NCBI RefSeq assembly: GCF_034661235.1
Contig: NZ_CP141059.1
Coordinates: 1,921,501 to 1,985,500 of the forward strand
Length of the DNA: 64,000 nucleotides
Direction of reading: 5' to 3'
Origin: Nocardioides bizhenqiangii
GTDB lineage: Bacteria; Actinomycetota; Actinomycetes; Propionibacteriales; Nocardioidaceae
Shown: positions 1 to 7,895 of the stretch, piece by piece
How positions within the stretch are numbered: position 1 is the stretch's first letter
How the letters are laid out: every line of letters starts with the position of its first letter
Notes under the pieces: model-generated
What the model was told of the DNA's origin: nothing
Database searches by the model: none
Seen by the model: only the letters and a program-made list of their open reading frames with translations
Position numbers and translations under genes: made by a program

Positions 1-171
1 CCCAAGAACCTCAACGAGGCGATCGAGATCGCCGAGCGGTCCGAGCTGCTCGCCGAGACCCTCGGGGAGCAGGTCTTCGACTACTTCCTCCGCAACAAGC
101 GCGCCGAGTGGGACGAGTACCGCGGCCAGGTGTCGGCGTTCGAGCGTGACCGCATGCTGCCCGTCCTGTGA
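1..171 (+). CDS. Glutamine synthetase, C-terminal end (partial)
   Basis: Only the last 56 residues are present; the frame is open from the first base and stops at 169-171. The tail, ending in FERDRMLPVL, resembles the C terminus of actinobacterial type I glutamine synthetases of the GlnA2-like group, which join ammonia to glutamate using ATP. The position directly upstream of a glutamine amidotransferase gene and glnE matches the glnA2-glnE neighbourhood known in actinobacteria. No active-site residue lies in the visible part, so activity cannot be judged. Family call is by end-of-protein similarity and context; GlnA2 versus another paralogue is inference. Confidence 0.75.
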   Translation, partial: PKNLNEAIEIAERSELLAETLGEQVFDYFLRNKRAEWDEYRGQVSAFERDRMLPVL

Positions 172-172
172 G

Positions 173-854
173 ATGAGGGTCCTGGTCGTCCAGCACGAGG
201 ACGGCTGCCCTCCTGCCCGGCTCGGGGTATGGCTGGTCGATGCGGGCTGCGAGCTCGACGTACGACGGCCGTACGACGGGGAGGGCTTGCCCGGTGGCCT
301 CTCCAGCCACGATGCGATGGTCGTGCTCGGCGGCGAGATGGGCGCCGACGACGATGCCGTGCATCCGTGGCTGACCCCGACGAAGGAGCTGCTGCGCCAG
401 GCGGCCCGCGACGCCGTGCCGACGCTCGGAGTCTGCCTCGGCCACCAGCTGGCCGCCGTCGCCCTCGGTGGGCCGGAGCGCCCGCGGCCGCCAGATCGGC
501 GTACTGGAGGTGGGGTGGACCGGTGCGGCCGCCACCGACCCGCTCGTGGCGAGCCTCGCCACGCCCCGCCGAGCTATCCAGTGGAACGAGGACCTGGTGC
601 TCGATCCGCCTCCCGGAGCAGTGCTGCTGGCTGCGACGGCGCTCGGCGAGATCCAGGCGATGCGATTCGCTCCGACGGTGTGGGGCGTTCAGTGGCACCC
701 CGAGGCAACGCTGGAGATGATCAAGAGCTGGGCGGCGAACGAACCCGGCCCACGCGCGGACGCGGGACTGATCGCAGTCCGGGATGCCGAGGCCGAGCTC
801 GAGCTGTCGTGGCGCGATCTGGGCAAGGCGTTCGCCGCTACCGTGACCGCATGA
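173..854 (+). pseudogene. Class I glutamine amidotransferase, frameshifted
   Basis: ATG at 173 begins a GMP-synthase-like class I amidotransferase domain, which would release ammonia from glutamine. The nucleophile lies in GVCLGHQL (Cys88). The homologous sequence then continues in the +1 frame to a stop at 852-854, with the catalytic His-Glu in WHPE (His codon at 696). Removing one G from the GGG at 470-472 joins the halves as AVALGGRSARGRQIGV, an uninterrupted family-like sequence. As written, no single frame carries both the Cys and the His/Glu. Overlap ATGA with glnE at 851-854 suggests one transcription unit. The single extra G may be an assembly error or a real inactivating insertion. 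Confidence 0.8.
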
Positions 855-3823
855 ACCGGGCGACGCTGCGCAGCGAGCTGCGCCGGCACGGGTTCGTCGA
901 GGTCGATCGGGCGCTGGAGGAGCTTGCCGAGCTGGGCACTGCCGGGCAGGAGCTGGTCGCCATCCTCGGCAGGACGGCCGAGCCGAGCGCCGCGTTGTCG
1001 GCCCTGGTGCGGCTGGCCGAAGCCGTCGACGACCGCGACGGCCTGCTCTCGGCGCTCGCGGCCGACGAGGGCACGGCGATGCGCCTCCTCTGCATCCTCG
1101 GCGCCAGCGCCGCGCTGGCCGACCACCTCGTCGGCCACCCGGACCACTGGCGGATGCTCACTGACCCGACGCTCGGCACCACCCGTCCGGCCGCGTGGGC
1201 GCTCCGGGCGGCGCTGCTGGAGGCGGTGGGTGCGGACCCCGGCGACCCGGCGCCCGTGGCGACCCTCCCCGAGGCCGAGGCGGTGGATGCGCTGCGGGTC
1301 ACCTACCGCCGGCTGCTGCTGCCGCTCGCAGCGCGCGACCTCGCCCACGATCTCGGCGTCGACGACATCGCTGCCGAGCTCTCCGACCTGGCGGCCGGCA
1401 CCCTCGACGCCGCGCTCGCGGTCGCCCGCGCCCAGCTGGGTCAGGAGTCGGCGCTGGCCCGGCTCTCGGTGATCGCGATGGGCAAGTGCGGTGGGCACGA
1501 GCTCAACTACGTCTCCGACGTCGACGTCATCTTCCTCCACGAACCTGCGAACGGCGCGGACGACGTAGCGGCGGCCCGCGTCGCTGCCCGCCTCGCCTCG
1601 GGCTTGATGAACGTCTGCTCGGCCCACACGGCCGAAGGCACGATCTGGCCGGTCGACGCGGCGCTCCGCCCGGAGGGCAAGGCCGGCGCGCTCAGCCGCA
1701 CCCTCGCCGGCTACCGCGCCTACTACGAGCGCTGGGCCGCGGCCTGGGAGTTCCAGGCGCTGCTCAAGGCCCGCCCTGTCGCCGGCGACATCGAGCTCGG
1801 CCGGGAGTTCGTCGCCATGGTCTCCCCGATGGTCTGGTCGGCGGCCGATCGGGAGGGCTTCGTCGACGCCGCCCGCGCGATGCGACGTCGCGTCATCGAC
1901 CACATCCCGGCCAAGGAGGCCGACCGTCAGCTGAAGCTCGGCGAGGGCGGACTGCGCGACGTCGAGTTCGCCGTCCAGCTGCTCCAGCTCGTGCACGGCC
2001 GGGCCGACGAGCAGGTCCGGCCACCGGCGACGTTGAGCGCGCTCGCGCAGCTGACCGAGGCCGGGTACGTCGGGCGTGAGGACGGCGAGGCCCTGCACAC
2101 CGCCTACGCCTTCCTCCGCCAGCTCGAGCACCGCATCCAGCTGCACCGGTTGCGGCGTACCCACCTGGTGCCGGACGACGACGCCTCCCTGCGGCGACTC
2201 GGTCGCAGCCTCGGCTTCACGAAGGAGCCCGATCGACGACTGGTCCGCACCTGGCAGCACCACCGGCGCGAGGTCAGCCGACTGCACCAGAAGCTCTTCT
2301 ACCGGCCGCTGCTCTCGGCGGTCGCCCGGATCCCCGGCGACGACGTCCGCCTGTCGTCCGAGGCGGCGCAGGCCCGGCTCGCTGCGCTCGGGTACGACGA
2401 CCCGGCCGCGGCGCTGCGCAACCTCGAGTCGATGACCGCCGGTGTCACCCGTACCGCCAACATCCAGCGGACGCTGCTGCCGGCGATGCTGCAGTGGTTC
2501 GCCGACGGCGCGGACCCGGACGCCGGCCTGTTCGGGTTCCGGAGGATCAGCGAGGCCCTCGGCCGCACCCCGTGGTTCCTCACCACGCTCCGCGACGAGG
2601 GCGAGATCGCCGAGCGACTGGCCCACCTGCTGGCGACCTCCCGCTACTGCTCGGACCTGCTCGAACGCGAGCCGCAGGGGATCAAGCTGCTCGGCGGCGA
2701 GCTGGCGCCGCAGTCCTCCGACGTGCTCACCGAGGAGATGCTCGCGACCGCCGGGCGACAACCCGACGCCGACAAGGCGGTCCGCGCGGTCCGCGCCGTC
2801 CGGCGTCGCGAGCTGCTCCGAACAGCCGCAGGCGACGTGCTCGGGCTGACCGACGTCGCGGACGTCGGCAACGCGCTGTCCCGGATCACCGACGCCACCC
2901 TCGAAGCCACGCTCGCGGTGGCGGGCGAGAGAGTCCGGCTGGCGCGCGAGCTGGACGCGCCACCCACCCGGATCGCGATCATCGCGATGGGCCGGTACGG
3001 CGGGTTCGAGCTCTCCTACGGCAGCGACGCCGACGTCCTCTTCGTGCACGACCCCGAGGACGGGGTCGACCAGCACCAGGCAGCGTCGTACGCCCAGGCG
3101 GTTGTCGAGGAGGTGCGCCGCACGCTGGCGCTTCCCGGCGGCGACCCCCCGCTCGTGGTCGACGCCGACCTGCGCCCGGAGGGGAAGCAGGGACCACTGG
3201 TCAGGACGCTCGACGCCTACGAGGCCTACTACGCCAAGTGGTCGAAGGTCTGGGAAGCACAGGCGCTGCTGCGGGCGGACGCCGTCGTCGGCGACCTCGA
3301 CGTCCGCGAGCGGTTCACCACGATGATCGACCCGCTGCGGTACCCGGCGGCCGGACTCGCCGAGGACGACATCGTCGAGGTGCGCCGGATCAAGGCGAGG
3401 GTGGACAACGAGCGGCTCCCGCGTGGCGCGGACCCCGCGTTGCACTTCAAGCTCGGCCGCGGCGGCCTCGCCGACATCGAGTGGACGGTCCAGCTGCTGC
3501 AGCTCCGGCACGGCGCCGAGGTCCCCGGCCTCCGCACCACCCAGACCCTCGCGGCGCTGGCTGCGGCGACCGAGGCCGAGCTGCTTGCCGCCGACGACGC
3601 GGACGTGCTGGCGGAGGGCTGGCGCACCGTCAGCAAGGTGCGGAACGCGGCGACGCTCGCACGCGGAAAACCGGTCGAGCAGATGCCGCGGCCGTCGCGT
3701 GAACGCCGCGCCGTGGCAGGGATTCTCGGCTATCCGCTCGACCAATCCGACGCGATGGTGAACGACTATCTGCGGGTCACCCGGCGCGCCCGCGCGGTCG
3801 TCGACAGGGTTTTCTGGGAATGA
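851..3823 (+). CDS. glnE: Bifunctional glutamine synthetase adenylyltransferase/deadenylyltransferase GlnE
   Basis: A 990-residue protein, the usual GlnE length. It attaches AMP to, or removes AMP from, glutamine synthetase in response to nitrogen status. Two nucleotidyltransferase domains are visible: the N-terminal deadenylylase-type site with MGKCGGHELNY followed by SDVDV (Asp223, Asp225), and the C-terminal adenylylase-type site with MGRYGGFELSY followed by GSDADV (Asp726, Asp728). Each is followed by a four-helix region with R(Q)LKLGEGGLRDVEF or HFKLGRGGLADIEW. Start ATG 851 overlaps the previous stop. The same frame stays open upstream to 146, so an automatic caller could wrongly extend it. 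Context beside a glutamine synthetase gene supports the role. Confidence 0.95.
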   Translation: MNRATLRSELRRHGFVEVDRALEELAELGTAGQELVAILGRTAEPSAALSALVRLAEAVDDRDGLLSALAADEGTAMRLLCILGASAALADHLVGHPDHWRMLTDPTLGTTRPAAWALRAALLEAVGADPGDPAPVATLPEAEAVDALRVTYRRLLLPLAARDLAHDLGVDDIAAELSDLAAGTLDAALAVARAQLGQESALARLSVIAMGKCGGHELNYVSDVDVIFLHEPANGADDVAAARVAARLASGLMNVCSAHTAEGTIWPVDAALRPEGKAGALSRTLAGYRAYYERWAAAWEFQALLKARPVAGDIELGREFVAMVSPMVWSAADREGFVDAARAMRRRVIDHIPAKEADRQLKLGEGGLRDVEFAVQLLQLVHGRADEQVRPPATLSALAQLTEAGYVGREDGEALHTAYAFLRQLEHRIQLHRLRRTHLVPDDDASLRRLGRSLGFTKEPDRRLVRTWQHHRREVSRLHQKLFYRPLLSAVARIPGDDVRLSSEAAQARLAALGYDDPAAALRNLESMTAGVTRTANIQRTLLPAMLQWFADGADPDAGLFGFRRISEALGRTPWFLTTLRDEGEIAERLAHLLATSRYCSDLLEREPQGIKLLGGELAPQSSDVLTEEMLATAGRQPDADKAVRAVRAVRRRELLRTAAGDVLGLTDVADVGNALSRITDATLEATLAVAGERVRLARELDAPPTRIAIIAMGRYGGFELSYGSDADVLFVHDPEDGVDQHQAASYAQAVVEEVRRTLALPGGDPPLVVDADLRPEGKQGPLVRTLDAYEAYYAKWSKVWEAQALLRADAVVGDLDVRERFTTMIDPLRYPAAGLAEDDIVEVRRIKARVDNERLPRGADPALHFKLGRGGLADIEWTVQLLQLRHGAEVPGLRTTQTLAALAAATEAELLAADDADVLAEGWRTVSKVRNAATLARGKPVEQMPRPSRERRAVAGILGYPLDQSDAMVNDYLRVTRRARAVVDRVFWE

Positions 3824-3950
3824 CCGATGAGGGTCGCGGGGGAGTGACAGGTCCCGCTCCGGGGTGTGTACTGTTGGGCCAGTCGGGCCGTGGCCGACCC
3901 CCCCAGAGGTCACGGTCCGGCGTCTATTTCCCGGTTAGAACGGTGCTCTC

Positions 3951-4511
3951 GTGACTCCCGCCGAGGTCGTCGTGCTGGCGTTCGCGCTGGCGATGGACGC
4001 GGTCGCGGTGTCGTTGGCGGAGGGCCTCCGGCTGCGTCGCCCGCGCTTCCGTGACGCGTTCCTCATCGCCGGGATGTTCGGGCTCTTCCAGGGTCTGATG
4101 CCGGTGCTCGGGTGGCTGCTGGCCTTCGGGTTCGCCGACGCCGTGAGCTCGGCGACGCCGTGGATCGCGTTCGGCATGCTCGCCCTGATCGGTGCCCACA
4201 TGATCAAGGAGTCGTTCGAGGACGACGACGACCACGGTGCGACGTCGGTGGTCACCGTCCGGACGGTGACGCCGCTCGCGATCGCCACCTCGATCGACGC
4301 CGCCGCCGTCGGAGTGACCTTCGGCGTGCTCGAGGTCCAGGTCGCGCCCGCGGTCGCCGTGATCGGGGTTATCACTTGCGTGCTGTCGCTCGGAGCTGTC
4401 TACGTCGGCGCGCGCGTGGGGGAGCGCCTCGGCCGCTGGGCGACGCTGGTCGGCGGCGTGATCCTGGTCCTGATCGGCCTCCGGATCCTGCTCGCCCACC
4501 TCCTCGGCTAG
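3951..4511 (+). CDS. mntP: Manganese efflux pump, MntP family
   Basis: A 186-residue inner-membrane protein with about six hydrophobic segments. The first helix has ALAMDAVAVSLAEG and a later helix IATSIDAAAVGVTFG, the paired Asp-containing motifs of MntP, which exports Mn2+ from the cytoplasm. Start is GTG at 3951; a weak purine-rich stretch precedes it. A short acidic stretch (EDDDDH, near residue 90) lies in the central loop and could bind metal, as in relatives. It is a single gene separated from glnE by 127 bases. A manganese-sensing leader could be expected there, but I could not assign one securely. Confidence 0.9.
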   Translation: MTPAEVVVLAFALAMDAVAVSLAEGLRLRRPRFRDAFLIAGMFGLFQGLMPVLGWLLAFGFADAVSSATPWIAFGMLALIGAHMIKESFEDDDDHGATSVVTVRTVTPLAIATSIDAAAVGVTFGVLEVQVAPAVAVIGVITCVLSLGAVYVGARVGERLGRWATLVGGVILVLIGLRILLAHLLG

Positions 4512-4540
4512 GCAGGCAAACCGCCTTCGTGAGTGGCACG

Positions 4541-4567
4541 GACGCCCGCTCCAGGCGTCTTGACGCC
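4541..4567 (+). terminator. Possible mntP terminator hairpins
   Basis: Thirty bases after the mntP stop, GACGCC (4541-4546) pairs with GGCGTC (4554-4559), and the same GGCGTC can instead pair with GACGCC at 4562-4567 across TT. The two hairpins are mutually exclusive. There is no long T run, so function as a terminator is uncertain. Confidence 0.35.
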
Positions 4568-4601
4568 GCCAGGAGTTATCGGAACCGGTGCCTAAAAACT
4601 G

Positions 4602-4636
4602 TCGACCCCCTGCCGGCTCCAACGGCAGGGGGTCGA
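4602..4636. terminator. Strong 14-bp hairpin in the 344-base gap 4512-4855
   Basis: TCGACCCCCTGCCG (4602-4615) is perfectly complementary to 4623-4636 with a 7-base loop. The stem is GC-rich and lies between mntP and the peptide gene. It probably ends transcription or insulates the peptide promoter, although no T run follows. The rest of this gap (4512-4855) holds the two small hairpins after mntP, no convincing gene, and the AT-richer promoter/operator region from about 4755. Confidence 0.6.
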
Positions 4637-4760
4637 TCTCCGGACTGGGGGAATAGCCCGGCCGGAACAGCCTACTCCGCGTAATCGCACGCCCGCGGGG
4701 GGAGCGCTGACGGCGATCGTTGGAGGCTTTCCGTTCCGATGAAGCAGACGCTAGCACGAT

Positions 4761-4790
4761 TTGACTTGCCAATGTGACCAAATGTGACAG
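4761..4790 (+). promoter_or_regulatory. Promoter/operator of the secreted peptide gene, TGTGAC direct repeats
   Basis: A -35-like TTGACT (4761-4766) is followed by two copies of TGTGAC at 4773-4778 and 4783-4788, spaced by four bases so that they repeat every 10 bp, one helical turn. The same TGTGAC-N4-TGTGAC arrangement occurs only 1.6 kb away at the start of the XRE-TPR regulator gene (6362-6377). I see no good -10 hexamer at standard spacing, which would fit an activator-dependent promoter. The role as the regulator's binding site is inference. Confidence 0.6.
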
Positions 4791-4855
4791 TCTTTAGCCA
4801 TGGCTCGGAAAAATTTCGGGCTCCACCCATCGCTCCAGCACAGGGGGAAGTTCAA

Positions 4856-4978
4856 ATGAACAAGACCATCAAGCTCACCGTGGCAAGCCTCATCGTCGCG
4901 CTGGCCACCACCGTTGGTATGGCCGCGCCGGCTGACGCTGCTAAGTCGCCGACCAGCAGCAGGGTTCTTTGCTGCTGA
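4856..4978 (+). CDS. Small secreted peptide, candidate signalling pheromone
   Basis: A 40-residue ORF starting at ATG 4856 behind a good ribosome binding site (AGGGGGAAG, 4842-4850). It begins with Lys residues (MNKTIK), has a hydrophobic core (about residues 7-22) and an Ala-x-Ala cleavage region (PADAA, residues 25-29). The predicted export product is only about 11-12 residues, AKSPTSSRVLCC or one residue shorter, ending in Cys-Cys at the stop codon. The gene converges on an XRE-TPR regulator; the stops are 10 bases apart. Short exported peptides next to such regulators are the arrangement of RRNPP signalling (PlcR-PapR, NprR, Rgg). I do not recognise this peptide as a named one; the signalling role is inference. 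A longer GTG start at 4784 is in frame but lacks a binding site. Confidence 0.7.
   Translation: MNKTIKLTVASLIVALATTVGMAAPADAAKSPTSSRVLCC
4954..4977. terminator. Hairpin at the convergent ends of peptide and regulator genes
   Basis: CAGCAGCA (coding, 4954-4961) pairs with TGCTGCTG (4970-4977) around an 8-base loop. The stem encodes the last residues of the peptide (Ser-Ser through Cys-Cys). It may end transcription from both directions, or stabilise the peptide mRNA. The weak AT content and lack of a clean T run keep the terminator call tentative. Confidence 0.4.
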
Positions 4979-4988
4979 CCTGTTCGGG

Positions 4989-6362
4989 TTAGGTCTTCAC
5001 CGCCGCGTTGCTGGTGGCTGCATGACGGCTCGCACGATGCCGTGGGGAGAGTCCGCTGGTCGCGGCTGCACTTCGGTAGGCCTCGCGAGCACCGTCCAGA
5101 TCGCCGACCTCTTCCAACAGGTCTGCGAGCTCGAACCACAGTTGCGCCGCGTCACGGTCCGCGCCGGCGCCTGACAGGACATGGACGGCGTCGACGTACG
5201 ACCGCCGTGCCTCTTCCTGGAGACCCATCGCCGCGTGTGCCTGCCCGCGCACGACGATCGCGCCGGCCCTGACCAGGTGACCGCTCGGACCAGCCATGGT
5301 TTCGGCCAGGTCGGCAGCCTCGAGCGCGCGATGCGGGTCGCCGGACATCAGATGCGCATGCGCCATCGTCACTTCGTTGTAGGCGCGGTCCACGTCGCTC
5401 GCGCTCGACGACACCAGCTCTTCGCGTGCCTGGGAAAGCTGGGCGAGGGCGAGATCGATCTCCGGTGGGTCGGACTGCAGCTGCAGCTCTCCCACCCGGA
5501 TCCGCAGGCGGGCGAGGTTTCGACCGTCTCGTCCTTCGGCGAGGATCGAGAGCGCACGCGAAGCCATCGGCAGCGCACCCTGGACGTCGCCGCGCTCGGA
5601 CAGGATGTAGCTGGAGTTCCAGTACGCGCCGGCACGGGCACCCGGGGTGGCCAGCCGCTCCGCGCGCTCGATCGCGGTCATGCAGATCCGGTTGGCGCGA
5701 TGGAGATCGCCGCGTTCGATGTACGCCGCGGCGACCGTGAGAGAGAGCTGGACGGCTTCGTCGGTCGCGTCGAGCCCGGTCTCGGCGATGGCAGCCTCGA
5801 TCCGCTCGCCTGCTTCGATCGCGAGCGCGAGGTCACCGGTCTCGCGGTAGCAACGGCTCAGCGCGATGCCGCCCTGGATGAGATAGAGGCCCGAGGCGTC
5901 CTGAACGAGTTCTTCGAGCTGGAGAATGGCCGCGTCGAGCTCTCCGTTGGCTTCGAGCGCGCGGGCATACAGGTACCGGCCTCGGCTCCTGAGTTCGGGG
6001 AGTGAAGCCTGGACCGCGATGCCGAGGTACTTCTGCGCCTGCCGCTCGGCGTCGAGCGCCTCGCCCGTCTCGAGCGCGAGCTCGGCGTAGTCCAGTCCGA
6101 GGCGGATCTCGTCATACTGACTCGCCGTGACGCCTTGGAGCAGCTGCTCGATCGGGGTCTCCAGGCGAGAGGCAAGACTGGTCAACACCGCCAGGTTGGG
6201 CCGGCGGGTGCCGCTCTCGATACGTGAGACGTAACCGACGGAGATCTCTTCGCCGGCGAGATCGGCCTGGGTCCAGCCCCGCGCGACGCGCGCCGCTCGC
6301 ACGCGCGACCCGAGAGTCTTCAGGTCGACCGAGTGCAAGAGTTCGGCGTTGCTCGGATGCAT
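4989..6362 (-). CDS. XRE-family HTH regulator with TPR domain (RRNPP-like)
   Basis: A 457-residue cytoplasmic regulator. Residues about 14-72 form an XRE/Cro-type helix-turn-helix (LGSRVRAARVARGWTQADLA, then YVSRIESGTRRPN). Residues about 85-440 are helical repeats with TPR spacing, rich in Ala/Leu/Glu. This is the layout of RRNPP regulators, where the TPR part binds a re-imported peptide and switches DNA binding. The neighbouring secreted peptide gene and shared operator repeats fit that role (inference). ATG 6362 or 6371 (adds MSH) are both possible; neither has a strong binding site, and the TGTGAC repeats overlap them, which would allow autoregulation. Upstream frame continuation to 7349 is antisense to the next gene and not real. 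Confidence 0.85.
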   Translation of the reverse strand: MHPSNAELLHSVDLKTLGSRVRAARVARGWTQADLAGEEISVGYVSRIESGTRRPNLAVLTSLASRLETPIEQLLQGVTASQYDEIRLGLDYAELALETGEALDAERQAQKYLGIAVQASLPELRSRGRYLYARALEANGELDAAILQLEELVQDASGLYLIQGGIALSRCYRETGDLALAIEAGERIEAAIAETGLDATDEAVQLSLTVAAAYIERGDLHRANRICMTAIERAERLATPGARAGAYWNSSYILSERGDVQGALPMASRALSILAEGRDGRNLARLRIRVGELQLQSDPPEIDLALAQLSQAREELVSSSASDVDRAYNEVTMAHAHLMSGDPHRALEAADLAETMAGPSGHLVRAGAIVVRGQAHAAMGLQEEARRSYVDAVHVLSGAGADRDAAQLWFELADLLEEVGDLDGAREAYRSAAATSGLSPRHRASRHAATSNAAVKT

Positions 6363-6380
6363 GTGACTCATTGTGACCCA
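6361..6380 (+). promoter_or_regulatory. TGTGAC direct repeats over the regulator start codon
   Basis: TGTGAC at 6362-6367 and 6372-6377, spaced by four bases, the same arrangement as at 4773-4788 before the peptide gene. On the regulator's own strand this reads GTCACA-N4-GTCACA and covers the start codon. The flanking 6363-6518 gap is AT-richer than the surroundings and holds a partial inverted repeat (AATGGGA 6425-6431 with TCCCATT 6454-6460), possibly part of the divergent promoters. Confidence 0.55.
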
Positions 6381-6518
6381 TATCTGGCTATTTCGGTCAA
6401 AGAGGATGCCAACCAACTTATCCGAATGGGAAATTTGACTGTTTCGACAAACGTCCCATTTCTGTCGACGGTTCACGCCTGCGCCGGCCCGTGGGCACCG
6501 GTGCGGAAGAGTGGGGAC

Positions 6519-7397
6519 ATGCGATTCGGACTGATCGGCACCGGACCCTGGGCGCAGCGCGTGCACGGTCCGGCGCTGGCGGCGACCCCGGACATCGAGC
6601 TCGTCGGAGTCTGGGGACGGTCGGAGGAGCGTGCCGCGACGCTCGCGACGGCGCTGCGGACCACGGCGTACACCGACCTCGACGCGCTGGTCGGCGACGT
6701 GGAGGCAGTGGCGTTCGCGGTGCCGCCCGACGTGCAGGCCGAGCTCGCGATCCGGGTGGCGGGAGCGGGACGGCACCTGCTGCTCGAGAAGCCGGTCGCG
6801 ACCGATCCGGGTCGGGCGCGGGAAGTGCGCGACGCCGCGGCCCTCTCCGGCGTGAGCTCCGTCGTGTTCTTCACCGACCGCTTCGTCGAGGCGCAGCGCT
6901 CGTGGTTCGCGGAGGTCAAGGAGCACGAGCTGCGCGGCGGGTGGCTGCGCTGGTTCAGCGACCTGCACGCGGCCGACAACCCGTTCGGAGCCTCGCCGTG
7001 GCGTCACGAGCAGGGCGCCCTGTGGGACATCGGCCCGCACGCGATCTCGACGCTGACGGCAGCCCTGGGACCGATCGAGACGGTGTGGGCGACCGGGGGA
7101 GAGCGCGACCTGGTCATCCTGGCGTTCACGCACGCGTCCGGCGCGACCAGCACGGCGACCCTGTCGGCCTACGCGCCGCCGGCGGCCGTCGGGTTCGAGG
7201 CGGCGGTCTGGGGCGAGCACGGCGTACTCCCGATGCCACCTCGCCCCGAGGGCGCCGCGGTCGACGCGTTCCGGACGGCAGCACGCGAGCTGGTGGCGGC
7301 CGCCGGGTCCGGTACGCCGCACCCGCTCGACGTGGCGTTCGGCGTGCACGTCGTCGAGCTCCTGGCAGACGCCGCGGAGCAGGTCACGACTCGGTGA
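6519..7397 (+). CDS. Gfo/Idh/MocA-family oxidoreductase
   Basis: A 292-residue NAD(P)-dependent oxidoreductase. The N-terminal Rossmann motif is IGTGPWA (residues 6-12), and the family's catalytic EKP motif is at 90-92 (LLEKPVA). The C-terminal alpha/beta part contains WDIGPHAI, where the His is commonly catalytic. At 292 residues it is shorter than most family members (about 330-390), with a compact C-terminal half. Start ATG 6519 follows GAAGAGTGGGG. Substrate is unknown; relatives oxidise sugars, inositols or related alcohols. It is divergent from the XRE regulator, and could be under the same control, but this is not shown. Confidence 0.8.
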   Translation: MRFGLIGTGPWAQRVHGPALAATPDIELVGVWGRSEERAATLATALRTTAYTDLDALVGDVEAVAFAVPPDVQAELAIRVAGAGRHLLLEKPVATDPGRAREVRDAAALSGVSSVVFFTDRFVEAQRSWFAEVKEHELRGGWLRWFSDLHAADNPFGASPWRHEQGALWDIGPHAISTLTAALGPIETVWATGGERDLVILAFTHASGATSTATLSAYAPPAAVGFEAAVWGEHGVLPMPPRPEGAAVDAFRTAARELVAAAGSGTPHPLDVAFGVHVVELLADAAEQVTTR

Positions 7398-7438
7398 CGC
7401 GCCCGTCTCGGAATACCGGGTACGGGTACCGCCGGGGC

Positions 7439-7894
7439 ATGACTCACCAAGTAGAGGGCGCCTCGTCGACCCTGTTGCAGAAGGCCGCGCTTGCTGTGGC
7501 GGCCACCTTCGCCCTCGTCGGCATCCTCGGCTTCATCCCGGGAGTGACGACGAACTTCGACAAGATGGAGTTCGCGGGCCACCACTCCGGCGCCGAGCTG
7601 CTCGGCGTCTTCGCGGTCTCCGTGCTCCACAACATCGTGCACCTGCTGTTCGGGATCGTCGGATTCCTGCTCGCTCGCACGTGGAGCGGCGCCCGCGCGT
7701 TCCTGATCGGCGGCGGCGTCGTCTACCTGGTCCTCACGGTCTACGGCCTGCTCGTCGACCGGCACGACAAGGCCAACTTCGTCCCGCTCAACGACGCGGA
7801 CAACTGGCTCCACGTGGTGCTCGGGCTGGCGATGATCGGGCTCGGTCTCGCGCTCGGGAAGCCGGTCCACGACCGGGCCCACCACCGGGTCTGA
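7439..7894 (+). CDS. DUF4383-like four-helix membrane protein
   Basis: A 151-residue integral membrane protein with four predicted helices (about residues 13-35, 50-75, 85-105 and 122-142) and conserved His residues (HNIVHLLFG, DNWLHVVLG). The pattern matches the DUF4383 family common in actinobacteria; no biochemical role is known. ATG 7439 was chosen as the first start after the previous stop. It converges with the following reverse-strand gene, with only one base between stops. Confidence 0.75.
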   Translation: MTHQVEGASSTLLQKAALAVAATFALVGILGFIPGVTTNFDKMEFAGHHSGAELLGVFAVSVLHNIVHLLFGIVGFLLARTWSGARAFLIGGGVVYLVLTVYGLLVDRHDKANFVPLNDADNWLHVVLGLAMIGLGLALGKPVHDRAHHRV

Positions 7895-7895
7895 G

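Noticed and set aside
146..3823. One long open frame joining the amidotransferase to GlnE (1,225 residues)
   Set aside because: Only the first third is amidotransferase-like in that frame; the rest up to 851 is out of frame, and GlnE has its own start with an overlap. It is a frameshift artefact, not a fusion.
689..3913. Long reverse-strand open frame over glnE
   Set aside because: GC-rich coding genes give long antisense frames; the translation is charged and repetitive without domains, and glnE is certain on the forward strand.
3824..3950. Possible yybP-ykoY manganese riboswitch before mntP
   Set aside because: The leader is the right length and has a GGGGGAGTGACAGGTC stretch, but I could not place the full set of conserved blocks and stems, so it stays unassigned.
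4989..7349. Extended start of the XRE-TPR regulator up to 7349
   Set aside because: The extra 329 residues are antisense to the Gfo/Idh gene; the helix-turn-helix begins at the Met at 6362, as in the family.
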